Both the position numbers and the translations under genes were made by a program. From Lepidostoma basale (taxonomy: Eukaryota; Arthropoda; Insecta; Trichoptera; Lepidostomatidae), in contig JAHDVF020001336.1 of the NCBI GenBank assembly GCA_022606425.2, positions 310,001 through 374,000 on the forward strand: a stretch of DNA of 64,000 nt, read 5' to 3'. This document shows positions 20,073 through 29,515 of the stretch, one piece after another (position 1 is the stretch's first letter; each line of letters begins with the position of its first letter). The notes under the pieces are model-generated. The model made no database searches. It saw nothing but the letters and a program-made list of their open reading frames with translations, and was not told the origin of the DNA.

Positions 20073-20988
20073 AAAAGAGCTGAAAGGGTTGGATGTAGGT
20101 GCCAAAATGAGCGGAGTGTCAGTAAGCTGTCTCTTGTATGCGGATGACGCTGTCCTTCTTGTAGACAACGAGCATGAACTACAAGTCCTGGTGAATAGTA
20201 TGTATGAGGTATGCATGCGAAATGATCTGATGATGAATGTGAATAAGTCCAAGGTAATGATTTTTGAAAAGGAAGAAACCATGACAGTCTGCAACATTAG
20301 CGTGAATGGTGAAAATTTGGAGCAAGTAGTTGAGTTCGTGTATTTAGGTAGTATGTTTACAAGAGATGGGCGAGTGGAGAGGGATATTGAAATAAGGGTT
20401 GGGGCAGGCAACAAAGTGAATGGTGCACTTAAAGTTGTCATCGCAAACAAAAACCTATCCAAAAAAGCTAGAATGGCAGTGCACAATGGTGTTCTTCTAC
20501 CGACCCTTATGTATGGAAGCGAAGCATGGAACTGGCAAAAGAAGGATGAAAGTAGAATAAATGCAGTAGAAATGAGATCTCTTAGACGAATGTGTCGATA
20601 CTCTGTGTATGATAGTGTCGAATGAAAATACAAGAAGTGAATGCGGTGCGAATGATGGTGTCATGAACAAAATAATGAAAGGATCATTAAGATGGTTTGG
20701 ACATATGGGAAAATTGAATGAATAAAGAATGTTAAAAAAAAATTATGTTAATGATGTAAATGGAACCAGAAATAGAGGAAGACCGAGGAAAACGTGGCAC
20801 GATTAAATAAATCAAATATTGAATGCCGGCCATGTGAGGAGTCAGAGAAATCGATGCGGTTGCATGACACGATGTATGAATGTTGAGGAATCGAATTGAG
20901 AAATATGTCAGGAAAGAAAAGTGTGGCAGTCCATTCTTTCTGCCTACCCCTTCGGGGAGACGGTGTGATGGTTAGTTAGTTAGTTAGT
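20073..20988 (+). mobile_element. RTE-A LINE, longest copy, 12 bp target duplication
   Basis: A 916 bp 5'-truncated insertion flanked by TACTGTACTTGG (20061-20072, 20989-21000). Frame 20089-20625 (178 residues) keeps the RT catalytic box LLYADDAVLLV at residues 15-25, then FEKEETMTVCNISVNGE, YLGSMFTRDGR, MYGSEAWNWQ and RRMCRYSVYD. It stops after a one-base loss in the DRVSNEN segment. The remaining C-terminus and the CCCCTTCGGGG/(GTTAG) end follow in other frames. Without N-terminal RT or endonuclease it is inactive. Confidence 0.92.
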
Positions 20989-21009
20989 TACTGTACTTGG
21001 TAAACTGTC

Positions 21010-21289
21010 AGTATATTTGCGATGGAAATCTATCCAACGTCGCCACTGCTTACTCCGTAATAGCGCGCGTGCGAGATGTGACCTCGTTTGGCTGGAGTTG
21101 TGTAAATGGGGCGAATAGTATGGGTTATTGGACATTCTGAATAATCCCAAGTTTAGTAGAAAACCTACGTGGCCCCTTTGTCTACGGAGGGCAGGGGTCG
21201 CCAACGTTTCAGAACAAAAATATATACGAACACTAGCGGACTTGACAGACTTTGTTTTCCCCGAATGTCAGCTTGTCTGCTATATACAG
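21010..21289. other. Unclassified sequence
   Basis: Contains GCAGGGGTCGCCAACG near 21189, reminiscent of hAT-type termini, but no second terminus or duplication is visible. No gene is recognised. Confidence 0.3.
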
Positions 21290-21600
21290 GATGACGCAAA
21301 TGTTGTCACCCGACGTTCTTTGACTCTGATTTTTTTTATGAATGAAATATTTTTGTTCAGCTTTTGGGTTGTGTTTATCTAAAATCTTAATTTTCTTTTT
21401 ATTAAGATGAAAAAATGATATGGGCCAAGTGGCCGCCGCCAGAATTGAAGTACATACGGTCAATGGCATTTTCCATCACTCTTTCCAGAACTTCCGGCGA
21501 TAGGTTCTCGCATTTCCATGTGAATAAGCAGAATTTTCGCTTCTGGGGCCCTGAAAATTCGCGTAAAACCCAAGAAGAGACATTACACCTGCTCAAAGTT
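21290..21600 (-). pseudogene. Mariner-like transposase C-terminus
   Basis: Minus-strand frame: ENLSPEVLERVMENAIDRMY followed by FNSGGGHLAHIIF. The pattern (VMEN..R......GGGHL..IIF) is the C-terminus of Tc1/mariner-type transposases. TCATCCTGTATATA downstream could be part of a terminal repeat. The catalytic domain is absent. Confidence 0.62.
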
Positions 21601-21656
21601 ACTGCATAGTGTGGTGTTTAGGCTGGAGGCGTCATCGGGCCTTATTTTTTCGAAAT

Positions 21657-22262
21657 AAAGCCCTCAAATATTATTATTATTATTAGTATTTTGTTGAAAA
21701 AACTCCTTACATCATTACAGCGCAAGCCAAATCGATGTAAAGGGTGAAAAAAAGAATATCAAAGGAAATATACATAGAACCTTATGAATAGGAAAAGCCA
21801 GTTATCTGCTTGCTGCCTTTATCATAAGGGCATTTACGAATTCGCCATAATTGCATCCAAAGAGGTCTATCTCTTCTGCAACCTCATTTAAGAGACGAAT
21901 CGCTTTCAATACAGGAGAACTTCGAAGGGCCTCTGTGCGGCAATTTGGGGCATAAAATAATATATGCCCCCTTGCTCTGCTATAACTATGGGGAACGTAC
22001 AGATTTAGCTCTCTCAGCACTCCTGGATTGAAAACACCTCCGGATAACAGTTTTAAAAAATGCTTTCCCAGAAAGATCATTCGACGAGCTTTAAGAGTGT
22101 TGAAATCCAACACTCCTGAGAGAAACAGTGAGGGGTACATAAAAGGATAACAGTTATTCTCCCTGAGGTATAAATACCTTAAAAATCGTTTCTGGATCCT
22201 TTCCAGCTCCAAGATGACTGTTATTTCTCTGGGGTCCCAAATGATAGAGCAGTACTCCAAGT
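21657..22262 (-). mobile_element. CR1-like LINE whose tail matches SINE-A
   Basis: Minus frame 21802-22260 (152 residues, no stop) is a CR1/Jockey-type RT C-terminus: MEYCSIIWDPREI, LERIQKRFLRYLY, YPFMYPSLFLSGVLDFNTLK, KAIRLLNEVAEEIDLFG. The 3' UTR (21657-21801) ends with AAAGGGT-complement, CAAATCGATGTAAAG-complement and (ATT)n. That ~70 bp is shared with every full SINE-A copy. It is 5'-truncated but little decayed. Confidence 0.85.
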
Positions 22263-22317
22263 TACTGCGATATAACAGAATATCGATATAATAGATATGA
22301 AATATAACAGAATATCC

Positions 22318-22379
22318 ATCAAGAACGTGAGAACCTATCGCCAGAAGTTCTAGAAAGAGTGATGGAAAGTGCCATAAAT
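22318..22379 (+). pseudogene. Mariner-like C-terminal stub
   Basis: The plus strand encodes ENLSPEVLERVMESAIN, nearly the segment seen at 21402-21510 in the other orientation. It is cut off sharply at 22380 by RTE-A, whose insertion or deletion removed the rest. Confidence 0.6.
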
Positions 22380-22905
22380 CTATTCTACTTTCATCCTTCT
22401 TTTGCTAGTTCGATACATAAAGGTCGGTAGAAGAACACCATTGTGCCCTGCCATTCTAGCTTTTTTGGATAGGTTTTTGTTTGCGATGACAACTTTAAGT
22501 GCACCATTCACTATATTGCCTGACCCTACCCTTCAATATCCCTCTCCACTCGTCCATCCTTTATAAACATACTACTCAAATACACGACGACATTCGTGGC
22601 CGAGTTGTAAGTGCATTGAAGGTTCCAGGTTCGATTCCCGGCGAGGGCATTGTGTTTGTCCCACTGTCTTTGGTCTGGTGTAGAATTCACGTGACAATAA
22701 AATGGCGAAAGATAAGCTACCTATCACATGTCACAAGACTCACTATGATAGCTAAAATAATACCCTTTACATCGATTTGGCTCACGCTGTCATGATGTAA
22801 AGAGCGATTTAACAAAATAATAACAAAATAATAATAAAATAATAATAATACACGAACTCATCTACTTGCTCCAATTTTTTACCATTCACGCTAATGTTGC
22901 AGACT
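22380..22905 (-). mobile_element. RTE-A LINE internal part, interrupted by SINE-A
   Basis: Minus strand from VCNISVNGKKLEQVDEFVY (right) to the NWQKKDESRI codons (left), lacking the 3' terminus. SINE-A inserted at 22588-22848 within the YLGSMF codons. Confidence 0.8.
22588..22848 (+). mobile_element. SINE-A copy with target duplication
   Basis: tRNA-derived SINE. A box TGGCCGAGTTG at 22597-22607 and B box GTTCGATTC at 22629-22637; body with TGGTCTGGTGTAGAATTCAC and GACAATAAAATGGCGA; CR1-like tail CCCTTTACATCGATTTGGCT and (AAT)n. TACACGA is repeated at 22581-22587 and 22849-22855. The part between the boxes is shortened relative to other copies. Confidence 0.88.
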
Positions 22906-23242
22906 GTAAATTTTTATTTTATTATATAATGTTAATTTAATGTTTTTCATTACGTCAACCAGACGTTTCAGTCCCCTGGATAAGCAGAGCATGCAATATT
23001 GGGAATTACGTCATGGCGCCAGTTTCAATGCTCGGTGACGTCATTTCTGTCTCATCTGCGCTATACACAGCTATGTATGGAGGTATGTACCATACACTAA
23101 CTGTAGCTTCAGACACGGTTCAAAGGGATAATCTACTTATGCAGAGATGAGATCACTCAGACGCGTGAGTAACAAAATAAACTCGACGTTCATAAACACA
23201 TTCTCAATGTATTTCCTATTTCTCGGGATTGAACTACTTGGA
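22906..23242. other. No gene recognised
   Basis: Unclassified sequence. A TGACGTCA octamer at 23036-23043 matches a CRE half-site palindrome but has no supporting context. Confidence 0.35.
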
Positions 23243-23800
23243 CTAACTAACTAACTAACCATCACGCCATTTCCCCGGAGGGGTAGGCAGAGAGGATGGA
23301 TCGCCACAATGGCCTGTCCTGGCATACCTCTCGGGCTTCATCTACATTCATACATCGTACCATGCACGCACGTCGATTATTCCGACTTCGAATGTGGCCG
23401 CCTTTTAGTAATTGATTCATTTGGTCATGCCATGTTTTCCTCGGTCGTCCTCGGCTTCTTTTACCACTCGCGCTGCTTGTGTACGACTTTTTAACCATTC
23501 TACTCTCATCCATTCGTTCCATGTGTCCAAACCATCTCAGGGATCCTTTTTTTAATTTTATTCATGATGCAGTCATCTGCCTTACATTTCTTTCTTATTT
23601 CATCGTTCGGTATTCTATCATACAACGTTTTCCACGCATTCTTCTTAGTGATCTCATTTCTACGGCGTTTATCCTGCTTTCATCCTTCTTTTGCCAGCTC
23701 CAAGCTTCACTTCCATACATGAGGGTTGGCACTAGAACTCCATTGTGTACTGCCATCTTTGCTTCTGTGGATATATTTCTATTTGCAGTAATGACTGGAC
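23243..23800 (-). mobile_element. RTE-C LINE copy, ~560 bp
   Basis: Minus strand with (CTAA)n tail, CCCCGGAGGGG and long open stretches: MERMDESRMVKKSYTSSASG, GRPRKTWHDQMNQLLKGGHI, NRRACMVRCMNVDEAREVCQ. TGGACTAA near both edges (about 23240, 23792) is a possible 8 bp duplication. One of the best preserved RTE-C ends. Confidence 0.87.
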
Positions 23801-23804
23801 TAAT

Positions 23805-24590
23805 ATAATAATAATTAGGCTAATTTGTATAGCCCCGTTTTCGTGAATAGCTCACCTCAAGGGCGCTTTGACAATGTTTTTAGTCATGAGAGCTGCATGT
23901 GACACCAGCAATCAGATAACCGTTGTTTTTATTTTATGCGATATTTTGAAAAGGTGGGTTTTAGGGGTTCAAAAGTGTAGTAGGGCTACGAAGGGGTATG
24001 CTTTGCTGGAAAGCATGCCTCTCCAAAATGTCGTAAGGGGCCATGTTGCATTTACAACAGCAACACTTCTATCAAGTCCAACTCTCTAGCGTCCACAAGA
24101 AGTATTTTAAAGACCCCGCGAACCCCGGGCAATGTGGCACATATTACTTAGTGCCATAGCAGATAGAGAGAGGACGAATGGCGAGCTTCCAGGGCCATAA
24201 AACTGGATACACCCAGCTAAGGGAAGGTAACCCCGACAGAAAATTCTCCAGAGAAGGCAAAGGGATACCACTCTGGATATTTTTCTCCGGATCATCACCA
24301 AGGGTGAAAGTCAACGTTAGGGAGAGAGGTGAGATTTGTCGAATTGTCAATGCATCTGAGGCGTGCAGGAAGCATATTCCAGGCGGACGGACCTGCCACT
24401 GCGAAAGCCCGATCTCCGAAATTTGTCCGGGGGTTGCGCTTTGGCTCAACTAATCTGCCTGTTGCCGAGGAGTTTGCTGATGGAAGCGTAGATAGCCGCA
24501 TGTTAGGGCTATCAGCAACACAAAGTTCAGATATATAGGCTGGTGCCATTCCGTGAAGCACTTTAAAAACCGACCAGCATAAAGCGGTCC
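23805..24590 (-). mobile_element. L2-like LINE 3' end interrupted by repeat Q
   Basis: Minus strand: VFKVLHGMAPAYISEL, LPSANSSATGRLVEPKRNPR, NFGDRAFAVAGPSAWNMLPA. The 3' UTR piece 23805-23954 matches 45940-46095 and ends in TAATTATTATTATATTAG-type sequence. About 375 bp of Q (23955-24329) splits coding end from UTR. Confidence 0.82.
23955..24329. repeat. Repeat Q, copy inserted in L2-like LINE
   Basis: Nearly identical to 32105-32470 over ~350 bp (GGGGTTCAAAAG, CTCTAGCGTCCAC, GACCCCGCGAACCCCGGGCA, CTGGATACACCCAGCTAAGG). It ends with GTCAACGTTAGGGAGA. No protein is encoded on either strand. Confidence 0.72.
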
Positions 24591-25430
24591 TACGATGCCA
24601 AAAGCGCGATCCGCGAAGTATGAAGCTCCTTGGCGCCGCTGGACAAGAAGTTTGTGTGTTGGTTCTTCCTTCGAGGATCGTAGAGTTGACTGCCGAGGGT
24701 TCAGATCGAATGGCGAGCAAAGTTCTGTAAGATAGTGGGGTGCTTTTCCATGTAAGGTTTTGTGAACAAGTAGACATAGTTGGGGCAGGCAACAAAGTGA
24801 ATGGTGCACTTAAAGTTGTCATCGCAAACAAAAACCTATCCAAAAAAGCTAGAATGGCAGTGCACAATGGTGTTCTTCTACCGACCCTTATGTATGGAAG
24901 CGAAGCATGGAACTGGCAAAGGAAGGATGAAAGTAGAATAAATGCAGTTAAAATGAGATCTCTTAGAAGAATGTGTGGATACTCTGTGTATGATAGAGTG
25001 CCGAATGAAAATATAAGAAGTGAATGCGGTGCGAATGATGGTGTCATGAACAAAATAATGAAAGGATCATTAAGATGGTTTGGACATATGGAAAGAATGA
25101 ATGAAGAAAGAATGGTAAAAAAATTATATATTAATGATGTAAATGGTACCAGAAATAGAGGAAGACCAAGGAAAACGTGGCACGATCAAATAAATCAAAT
25201 ATTTAATGTCGGCCATGTGAGGAGTCAGAGAAATCGACGCGCGTGCATGACACGATGTATGAATGTTGAGGAAGCGAGAGAAATATGTCAGGAAAGAAAG
25301 GTGTGGCAGTCCATTCTTTCTGCCTACCCCTTCGGGGAGACGGCGTGATGGTTAGTTAGTTAGTTAGTTAGTTAGACATAGTTTATATTCGATTCGCTCA
25401 GGTAATCTTAACCAGTGAAGTCGATAAAGC
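24591..25430 (-). mobile_element. Second L2-like LINE fragment, interrupted by RTE-A
   Basis: Minus strand: LLVHKTLHGKAPHYLTELCS, PRQSTLRSSKEEPTHKLLVQ, GASYFADRAFGIVGP. Upstream codons (RIEYKLC) lie at 25384-25410, beyond the RTE-A insertion, so the LINE reads continuously once RTE-A is ignored. It is fused in the same orientation to the other L2-like copy. Confidence 0.78.
24782..25372 (+). mobile_element. RTE-A LINE insertion, 11 bp target duplication
   Basis: 591 bp, 5'-truncated. Frame 24782-25348 is open to its natural stop: [80 protein letters not shown], ending YPFGETA. CCCCTTCGGGG and (GTTA)n follow. TAGACATAGTT is repeated at 24771-24781 and 25373-25383. It is the least decayed RTE-A end here, hence probably recent. 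Confidence 0.93.
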
Positions 25431-25638
25431 ATTGAGGTTATGTGTGAATTTTGATGCACCAAAAATTAATTAGGAAGGCATGTGACGTTGTTGTGAAGGA
25501 CCTACAATTGTTAGGAGTCAGACCAAAGGAGTGGAAGTCGAGAGCTTGGGATGGGGTCGGCTGGAGAAACTTTTTGAAGTCGGCCGAGGTCCACCCAGGA
25601 CTGTAGAACCAGAGCGAAGAATAAAAGGTTTTACTTAT

Positions 25639-26085
25639 ACCCAAGCTTCATCAGGACAAAACAAGTTAGCATATAAATTGGAGTGACATTTCCAGGCGTT
25701 ATCTAGCGGTGCGTTAATGGCGGTAGCCTTTCACATTGCGTTATAAAGATCTTCTGCTTAATGCTTAAATCTAATCTTCATAGATGGCGCATTGAAACTG
25801 ACATGTGAATTGTGGTGTTGGATATTGACATATATACAACTTCCAAAAATTTGTCAGACATGGTGGTCATAAGAAAGGTGGAATGGGGAATGTTGTAATT
25901 ACATAAAGCGTGCGCTTAACCCAACCAATGACAGGTCATAAGTCCTGTAAACGCCTCGATCACCATATTCAGTTTCCAGTTTGCATCTTCGTCTCTATTG
26001 AGATAAAATTAATCCTTCAATATTATAACGTTTTTCTTTTGTCCTGATGAAGCTTGGGTACAGACGAAACATTTGGCTTCGTCTG
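25639..26085 (+). mobile_element. P retroposon copy 2 with inverted terminal segment
   Basis: ACCCAAGCTTCATCAGGACA at 25639-25658 is the complement of the segment at 26041-26060. Between them is the P core. The right edge reads CCTGATGAAGC ... GACGAAACATTTGG, with exact CTGATGA and GAAAC boxes as in hammerhead-type motifs. No target duplication identified. Bases 25431-25638 are unassigned. Confidence 0.6.
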
Positions 26086-26127
26086 TCAACCAATTCGACT
26101 TAAAAATACAATGTGTTTTTATTTTTA

Positions 26128-26410
26128 TGATAACTAACCAATTAACCATCACACCGTTTCCTGGGAACGGTAGGCAAAGAGGATGGATCACTACACTGTT
26201 TTATTCTGACATAATTCTCGCGCGTCTTCTACATTTACACGCCGTGACGCGCACGCTCGTCGATTGTTCCGACTTCGAACTTGGCAAACTTTAAGCGTTT
26301 GATTAATTTGGTCCTTTGATGTCTTCTTGGCCTTCCTCGACTTATTTTTCCATTCACACTAACTATTATTCCTTCATCCATTCGTTCCATTTGTCCAAAT
26401 CACTTTTTAT
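26128..26410 (-). mobile_element. RTE-C LINE 3' end, degraded
   Basis: Minus strand with ACTAACC/TTAACC tail and a mutated terminal motif (CTGGGAACGG). The WHDQ segment and the WFGH module are largely lost. Confidence 0.72.
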
Positions 26411-26639
26411 TTTATTTTGGGGATTACTTCATTTTGCTCTACGAGTATTTTTACGGTACTTGTAATACAATATTGAAAAGGTAGTGCTTCGTTATTGTAC
26501 GAATACAAAAGTATAATTTATATAGAAATCAAGTTAAATAACTACATGAACAAGGTGCCTCAAAATTATTTATATAAGATTATAAAGTAGTCATATTTAT
26601 GAAAAAAGTGTGTATTTATCATTAAAGTACACAATTTGG
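26411..26639. other. No gene recognised
   Basis: AT-rich; no assignable features. Confidence 0.4.
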
Positions 26640-27240
26640 GAATATATTTCTAAACTTTTCCCTTAAGGTGATAAAATAAAAACGGTAGTCAGTACCCGAA
26701 CAAAAATTAGCAATTTTAAATCGGAAAAATAAGAACATTCATAGCTAATCCCCTTAATTAATTATAATTGAAATCAAAAATTATAATAATTGAGATTTAT
26801 TTGCTGAAAAAAAAAAAAAAAACATCTGGCAACGCTCACGGAACGTGCATAGGTCAACTCTAGTTGCAAGCCAGAGAGCTACCGCCGGCGGCAGTGAGAA
26901 CATTGAGGTCCTCGCGCTTCTACAGTGAAGTATGCAAGAGTGAGATGCGAATATAGTGTCGCGCACTCACAGCGCTGTTTATACGCGATTTTTTTTCCGA
27001 TACTCACGAAATACCTCCAATTTACCCGAAAAAAAATCTAATTTTTATAATTTTTTTTTTTTAAATCAATGTGTAAATATAATATATTATGGAGGAATAA
27101 CTAAAATCTAACCCTTGTATTTATTATATTTATTAGAGATATTGATGGTTATTAGAAGCAACGTAGAAGTAGAAGATAGAAGAAGATGTAGAAGATACCC
27201 ATCATAGGGAAGGGAGGGTTAAAAATACTATCTTCCAAAT
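26640..27240 (+). repeat. Repeat R, plus copy
   Basis: About 600 bp that recurs reverse-complemented at 53425-53970. Shared blocks include ATTCATAGCTAATCCCCTTA, CTGGCAACGCTCACGGAACG, GAGTGAGATGCGAATATAGT, TTGATGGTTATTAGAAGCAA and GATACCCATCA. The centre is GC-rich, the flanks AT-rich. No coding frame is conserved. Confidence 0.72.
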
Positions 27241-27304
27241 GTAAACCCGCGCGTTCGCGGCACTCATTTTGTCGAACAGTAAAAATTCTTATGACGGCTC
27301 GGCA

Positions 27305-27362
27305 AGTAATGACTTAAAAATCAATTTTGTAATGTTTGTTGATGAAATAAACTGATTTGATT
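27305..27362 (+). mobile_element. CR1-like LINE 3' terminus
   Basis: Only the end of the 3' UTR (TTTGTAATGTTTGTTGATGA, AATAAACTGATTTGATTT) is present. RTE-D sequence abuts it directly. Confidence 0.72.
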
Positions 27363-27496
27363 TGGTAGAAGGCAGCTGTCCTGGCTGCGGAACATCAAAG
27401 AGTGGACAGGAATAACAAGAGTTCAGAGCCTGTTCCAAGTGGCGCAGGATAGAGTGATCGCCAACGTTTGGGGGACCTGACAGGGCACCGAAAGAA
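27363..27496 (+). mobile_element. RTE-D-type LINE 3' terminus
   Basis: Plus strand RRQLSWLRNIKEWTGITRVQ, SLFQVAQDRVIANVWGT, stop, then CACCGAAAGAAGAA. It gives the family terminus used for comparison with repeat Q. Confidence 0.78.
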
Positions 27497-27592
27497 GAAT
27501 AGCCAGGAAAGTTTGCAATTCAGGCACCAAGAAGTCGTATATCATCTCCACATAACGTTCTGCAACGCAGCATTAACTTTCTTTTGAGACAC
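27497..27592 (-). pseudogene. Tc1/mariner transposase fragment
   Basis: Minus strand reads RYVEMIYDFLVPELQTFLA, matching the segment before WFQQ in the 14495-14645 remnant but without its stop. CATACAGGGTGTCTCAAAAG beyond it is a common element edge. Only ~30 residues remain. Confidence 0.65.
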
Positions 27593-27995
27593 CCTGTATG
27601 AACTAAAATAATATAATAAATATTTTTTACACCTTTGAGAACATATCTGTTGAACAGTCACTGTATGTAGGTTGAGTTTTAATTACTTCCTTAAGACATT
27701 TTTTAAAAATTTTTTCAACAATACGTATCCGGCTTTTTTAATCAAACCGTTTGCGAAGTTTACAAGAGATAGAGAAACGGAATCGTGGGTGGAGCTGTTA
27801 TGATAAAGTTCCGCCTTTTGAGAACGCTCAGAAACATATCTGTACAATGCACACACAATCAAAAACTTATTTGAAGGATTTATTTGGATAATGACCAAAA
27901 TACTAAAAACGGTTTTGGAATCCAAAATCTTACACAAACTCCATGAAAGTTGGACAGGTATGACACATACAACTTATGGAAATCAAAAGATGGAG
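27593..27995. other. No gene recognised
   Basis: AT-rich; short frames without domains. Confidence 0.4.
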
Positions 27996-28690
27996 ATTAT
28001 TATTATTATTTTGTTTAATCGCTTTTTACATCATGACAGCATGAGCCAAATCGATGTAAAGGGTATTATAGCTATCATAGTAATTAAATAAAACTATGTT
28101 TTTTTAACTACTTCCACTTTTGTCTTTATTTCGATAGCGACCGATTTCGCCAGGCTCGCTGGCATCGACAGACTGGTGACACTATTGCAAACCGAGTCCT
28201 TTATATACATACAGATCAGGGGTGGTAAACATGATTCTATACAAAAATAATTTTTAAGGATTAATTGTATCTCAATAGAGACGAAGATGTAAATTGTTTT
28301 TGGAAACAGAATATAATAATCGAGGTCATAAGACCTGTAAACACCTCGATCACCAAATTCTGTTTCCAAAAACAATTTACGTCTTCGTCTCTATTGAGAT
28401 ACAATTAATCCTTAAAAATGATTAACCCGCAATGGGTAAAATCCAGTATTTGTCTACAAGTATTATTATAAATTAAAAAAATATGTATTTCAAATATTCA
28501 TGAAAAATTTACTGAATCATAGTGATTCTCGTGATATGTGATAGGTAGCTAATCTATCGCCATTTTATTGTCACGTGAATTTATACCAGACCAAAGACAG
28601 TGTGACAATCACACTGTCCTCGTCGGTAATCGAACACAAAACCTTCGGGGTGGCAGTCAATGCACTTACCACTCGGCCACGAAGGTCGTC
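27996..28690 (-). mobile_element. SINE-A copy interrupted by a 434 bp insertion
   Basis: Tail and 3' body at 27996-28081, tRNA-like head and 5' body at 28516-28690 (minus strand A box TGGCCGAGTGG; the B box is mutated to GTTCGATTA). The two parts join perfectly at ATCATAGT, duplicated on both sides of the insertion. Confidence 0.87.
28082..28515 (-). mobile_element. Penelope-like/P composite insertion, 8 bp target duplication
   Basis: ATCATAGT at 28074-28081 and 28516-28523. It contains, on the minus strand, P sequence folded as a 165 bp palindrome (28240-28422: TTAAGGATTAATTGTATCTC and its complement). A GCCAG-CGAGC-CTGGC stem followed by GAAATCGGTCGC comes next, then GACAAAAGTGGAAGTAGTT and an AT-rich end. 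No coding sequence remains. Confidence 0.68.
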
Positions 28691-28732
28691 ATTATATAAA
28701 AAAGATAAAGATGTTATCTTCAAGAAATTCGA

Positions 28733-28992
28733 TTAAAGTAGGATAAATGCCGTAGAAATGAGATCACTGAGAAGAATGTGCGGAAAATGATATGTAATAG
28801 AATACCGAACGATGAAATAAGGAAGAAATGTAAGGCAGATGATTTCATCACAAGTAAAATTTAAAAAAGTTCCCTGGTATGGTTTGGACATATGGAACGA
28901 ATGGACGAGAGAAGAATGGTTAAAATGTTGTATAGAAGTAGTGTAAGTGGAAAAAGAAGCCGTGGAAGACCAAGGAAAGCATGGCATAACAT
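28733..28992 (+). mobile_element. RTE-C LINE internal fragment
   Basis: Plus strand from SRINAVEMRSLRRMCGK-like to GRPRKAWHN; stops after the WHD codons and lacks the 3' end. Confidence 0.8.
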
Positions 28993-29172
28993 GCTTCCTT
29001 CATGTATGGTTTTTCATGCATTTTTCACACATTTTTCCAATTCCAAATGTGATTATATTTATTTATAAATTGTATATAAATATTAGTTCTTCTTCTTTTA
29101 ATAGATCTGACGATCTGTGACACAGAAATCACGTCGAACAACAAGTAAAATGAAACTAAATAAATAATATTG

Positions 29173-29362
29173 GCGACCTTCGTGGCGGAGTGGTAAGTGC
29201 TTTGACTGCCACCCGGTGGTCCCGGGTTCGATTCCCGGCGATGGCAATGTGATTGTTACACTGTTTCTGGTCTGGAGCAGAATTCACGTGACAATAAAAT
29301 GGCGATAGATTGGCTACCTATCACATGTCACGAGAATCACTGTGATAGCTATACCTTTCTTT
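29173..29362 (+). mobile_element. SINE-A copy, 3'-truncated
   Basis: Head with A box TGGCGGAGTGG and B box GTTCGATTC and full body to GTGATAGCTATACC; the CR1-like tail is missing, replaced by RTE-D sequence at 29363. Confidence 0.85.
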
Positions 29363-29515
29363 CATTCTGCGGTATATCCACATCTCAAACGCTTCCAACC
29401 GGTTCCTTACATTTACTTTTAGAGTCCAGGTTTCGTAAGCCATATAGTAAAACAGACCTTATATAACATTTAATCATTCTTTGTCGGAGTTTTAAGTTAA
29501 GATTATCATTTTAAC
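29363..29515 (-). mobile_element. RTE-D-type LINE internal fragment
   Basis: Minus strand encodes KVNVRNRLEAFEMWIYRRM-like residues. It supplies the uninterrupted form of the site where CR1 inserted at 15393. Confidence 0.72.

Noticed and set aside
20052..20633. 193-residue minus-strand frame opposite the RTE-A RT
   Set aside because: Antisense of the coding frame; the same antisense peptide recurs at every RTE-A copy.
21186..21204. hAT element end (GCAGGGGTCGCCAACG)
   Set aside because: Only one short match, with no partner terminus or 8 bp duplication.
22588..22660. tRNA gene (A and B boxes present)
   Set aside because: The sequence does not close into an acceptor stem and is followed by a fixed SINE body in several copies.
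23036..23043. TGACGTCA as a CRE site
   Set aside because: A single octamer is expected by chance at this scale and no promoter is near.
24295..25053. 252-residue minus-strand open frame
   Set aside because: A chimera of antisense RTE-A (SFAPHSLLIFSF type) and sense L2-like codons; not a protein.
25328..25378. (GTTAG/TTAGTT)n read as insect telomeric repeat
   Set aside because: The unit is mostly the 4-mer GTTA, not TTAGG, and always follows an RTE terminus with a target duplication. It is a LINE tail.
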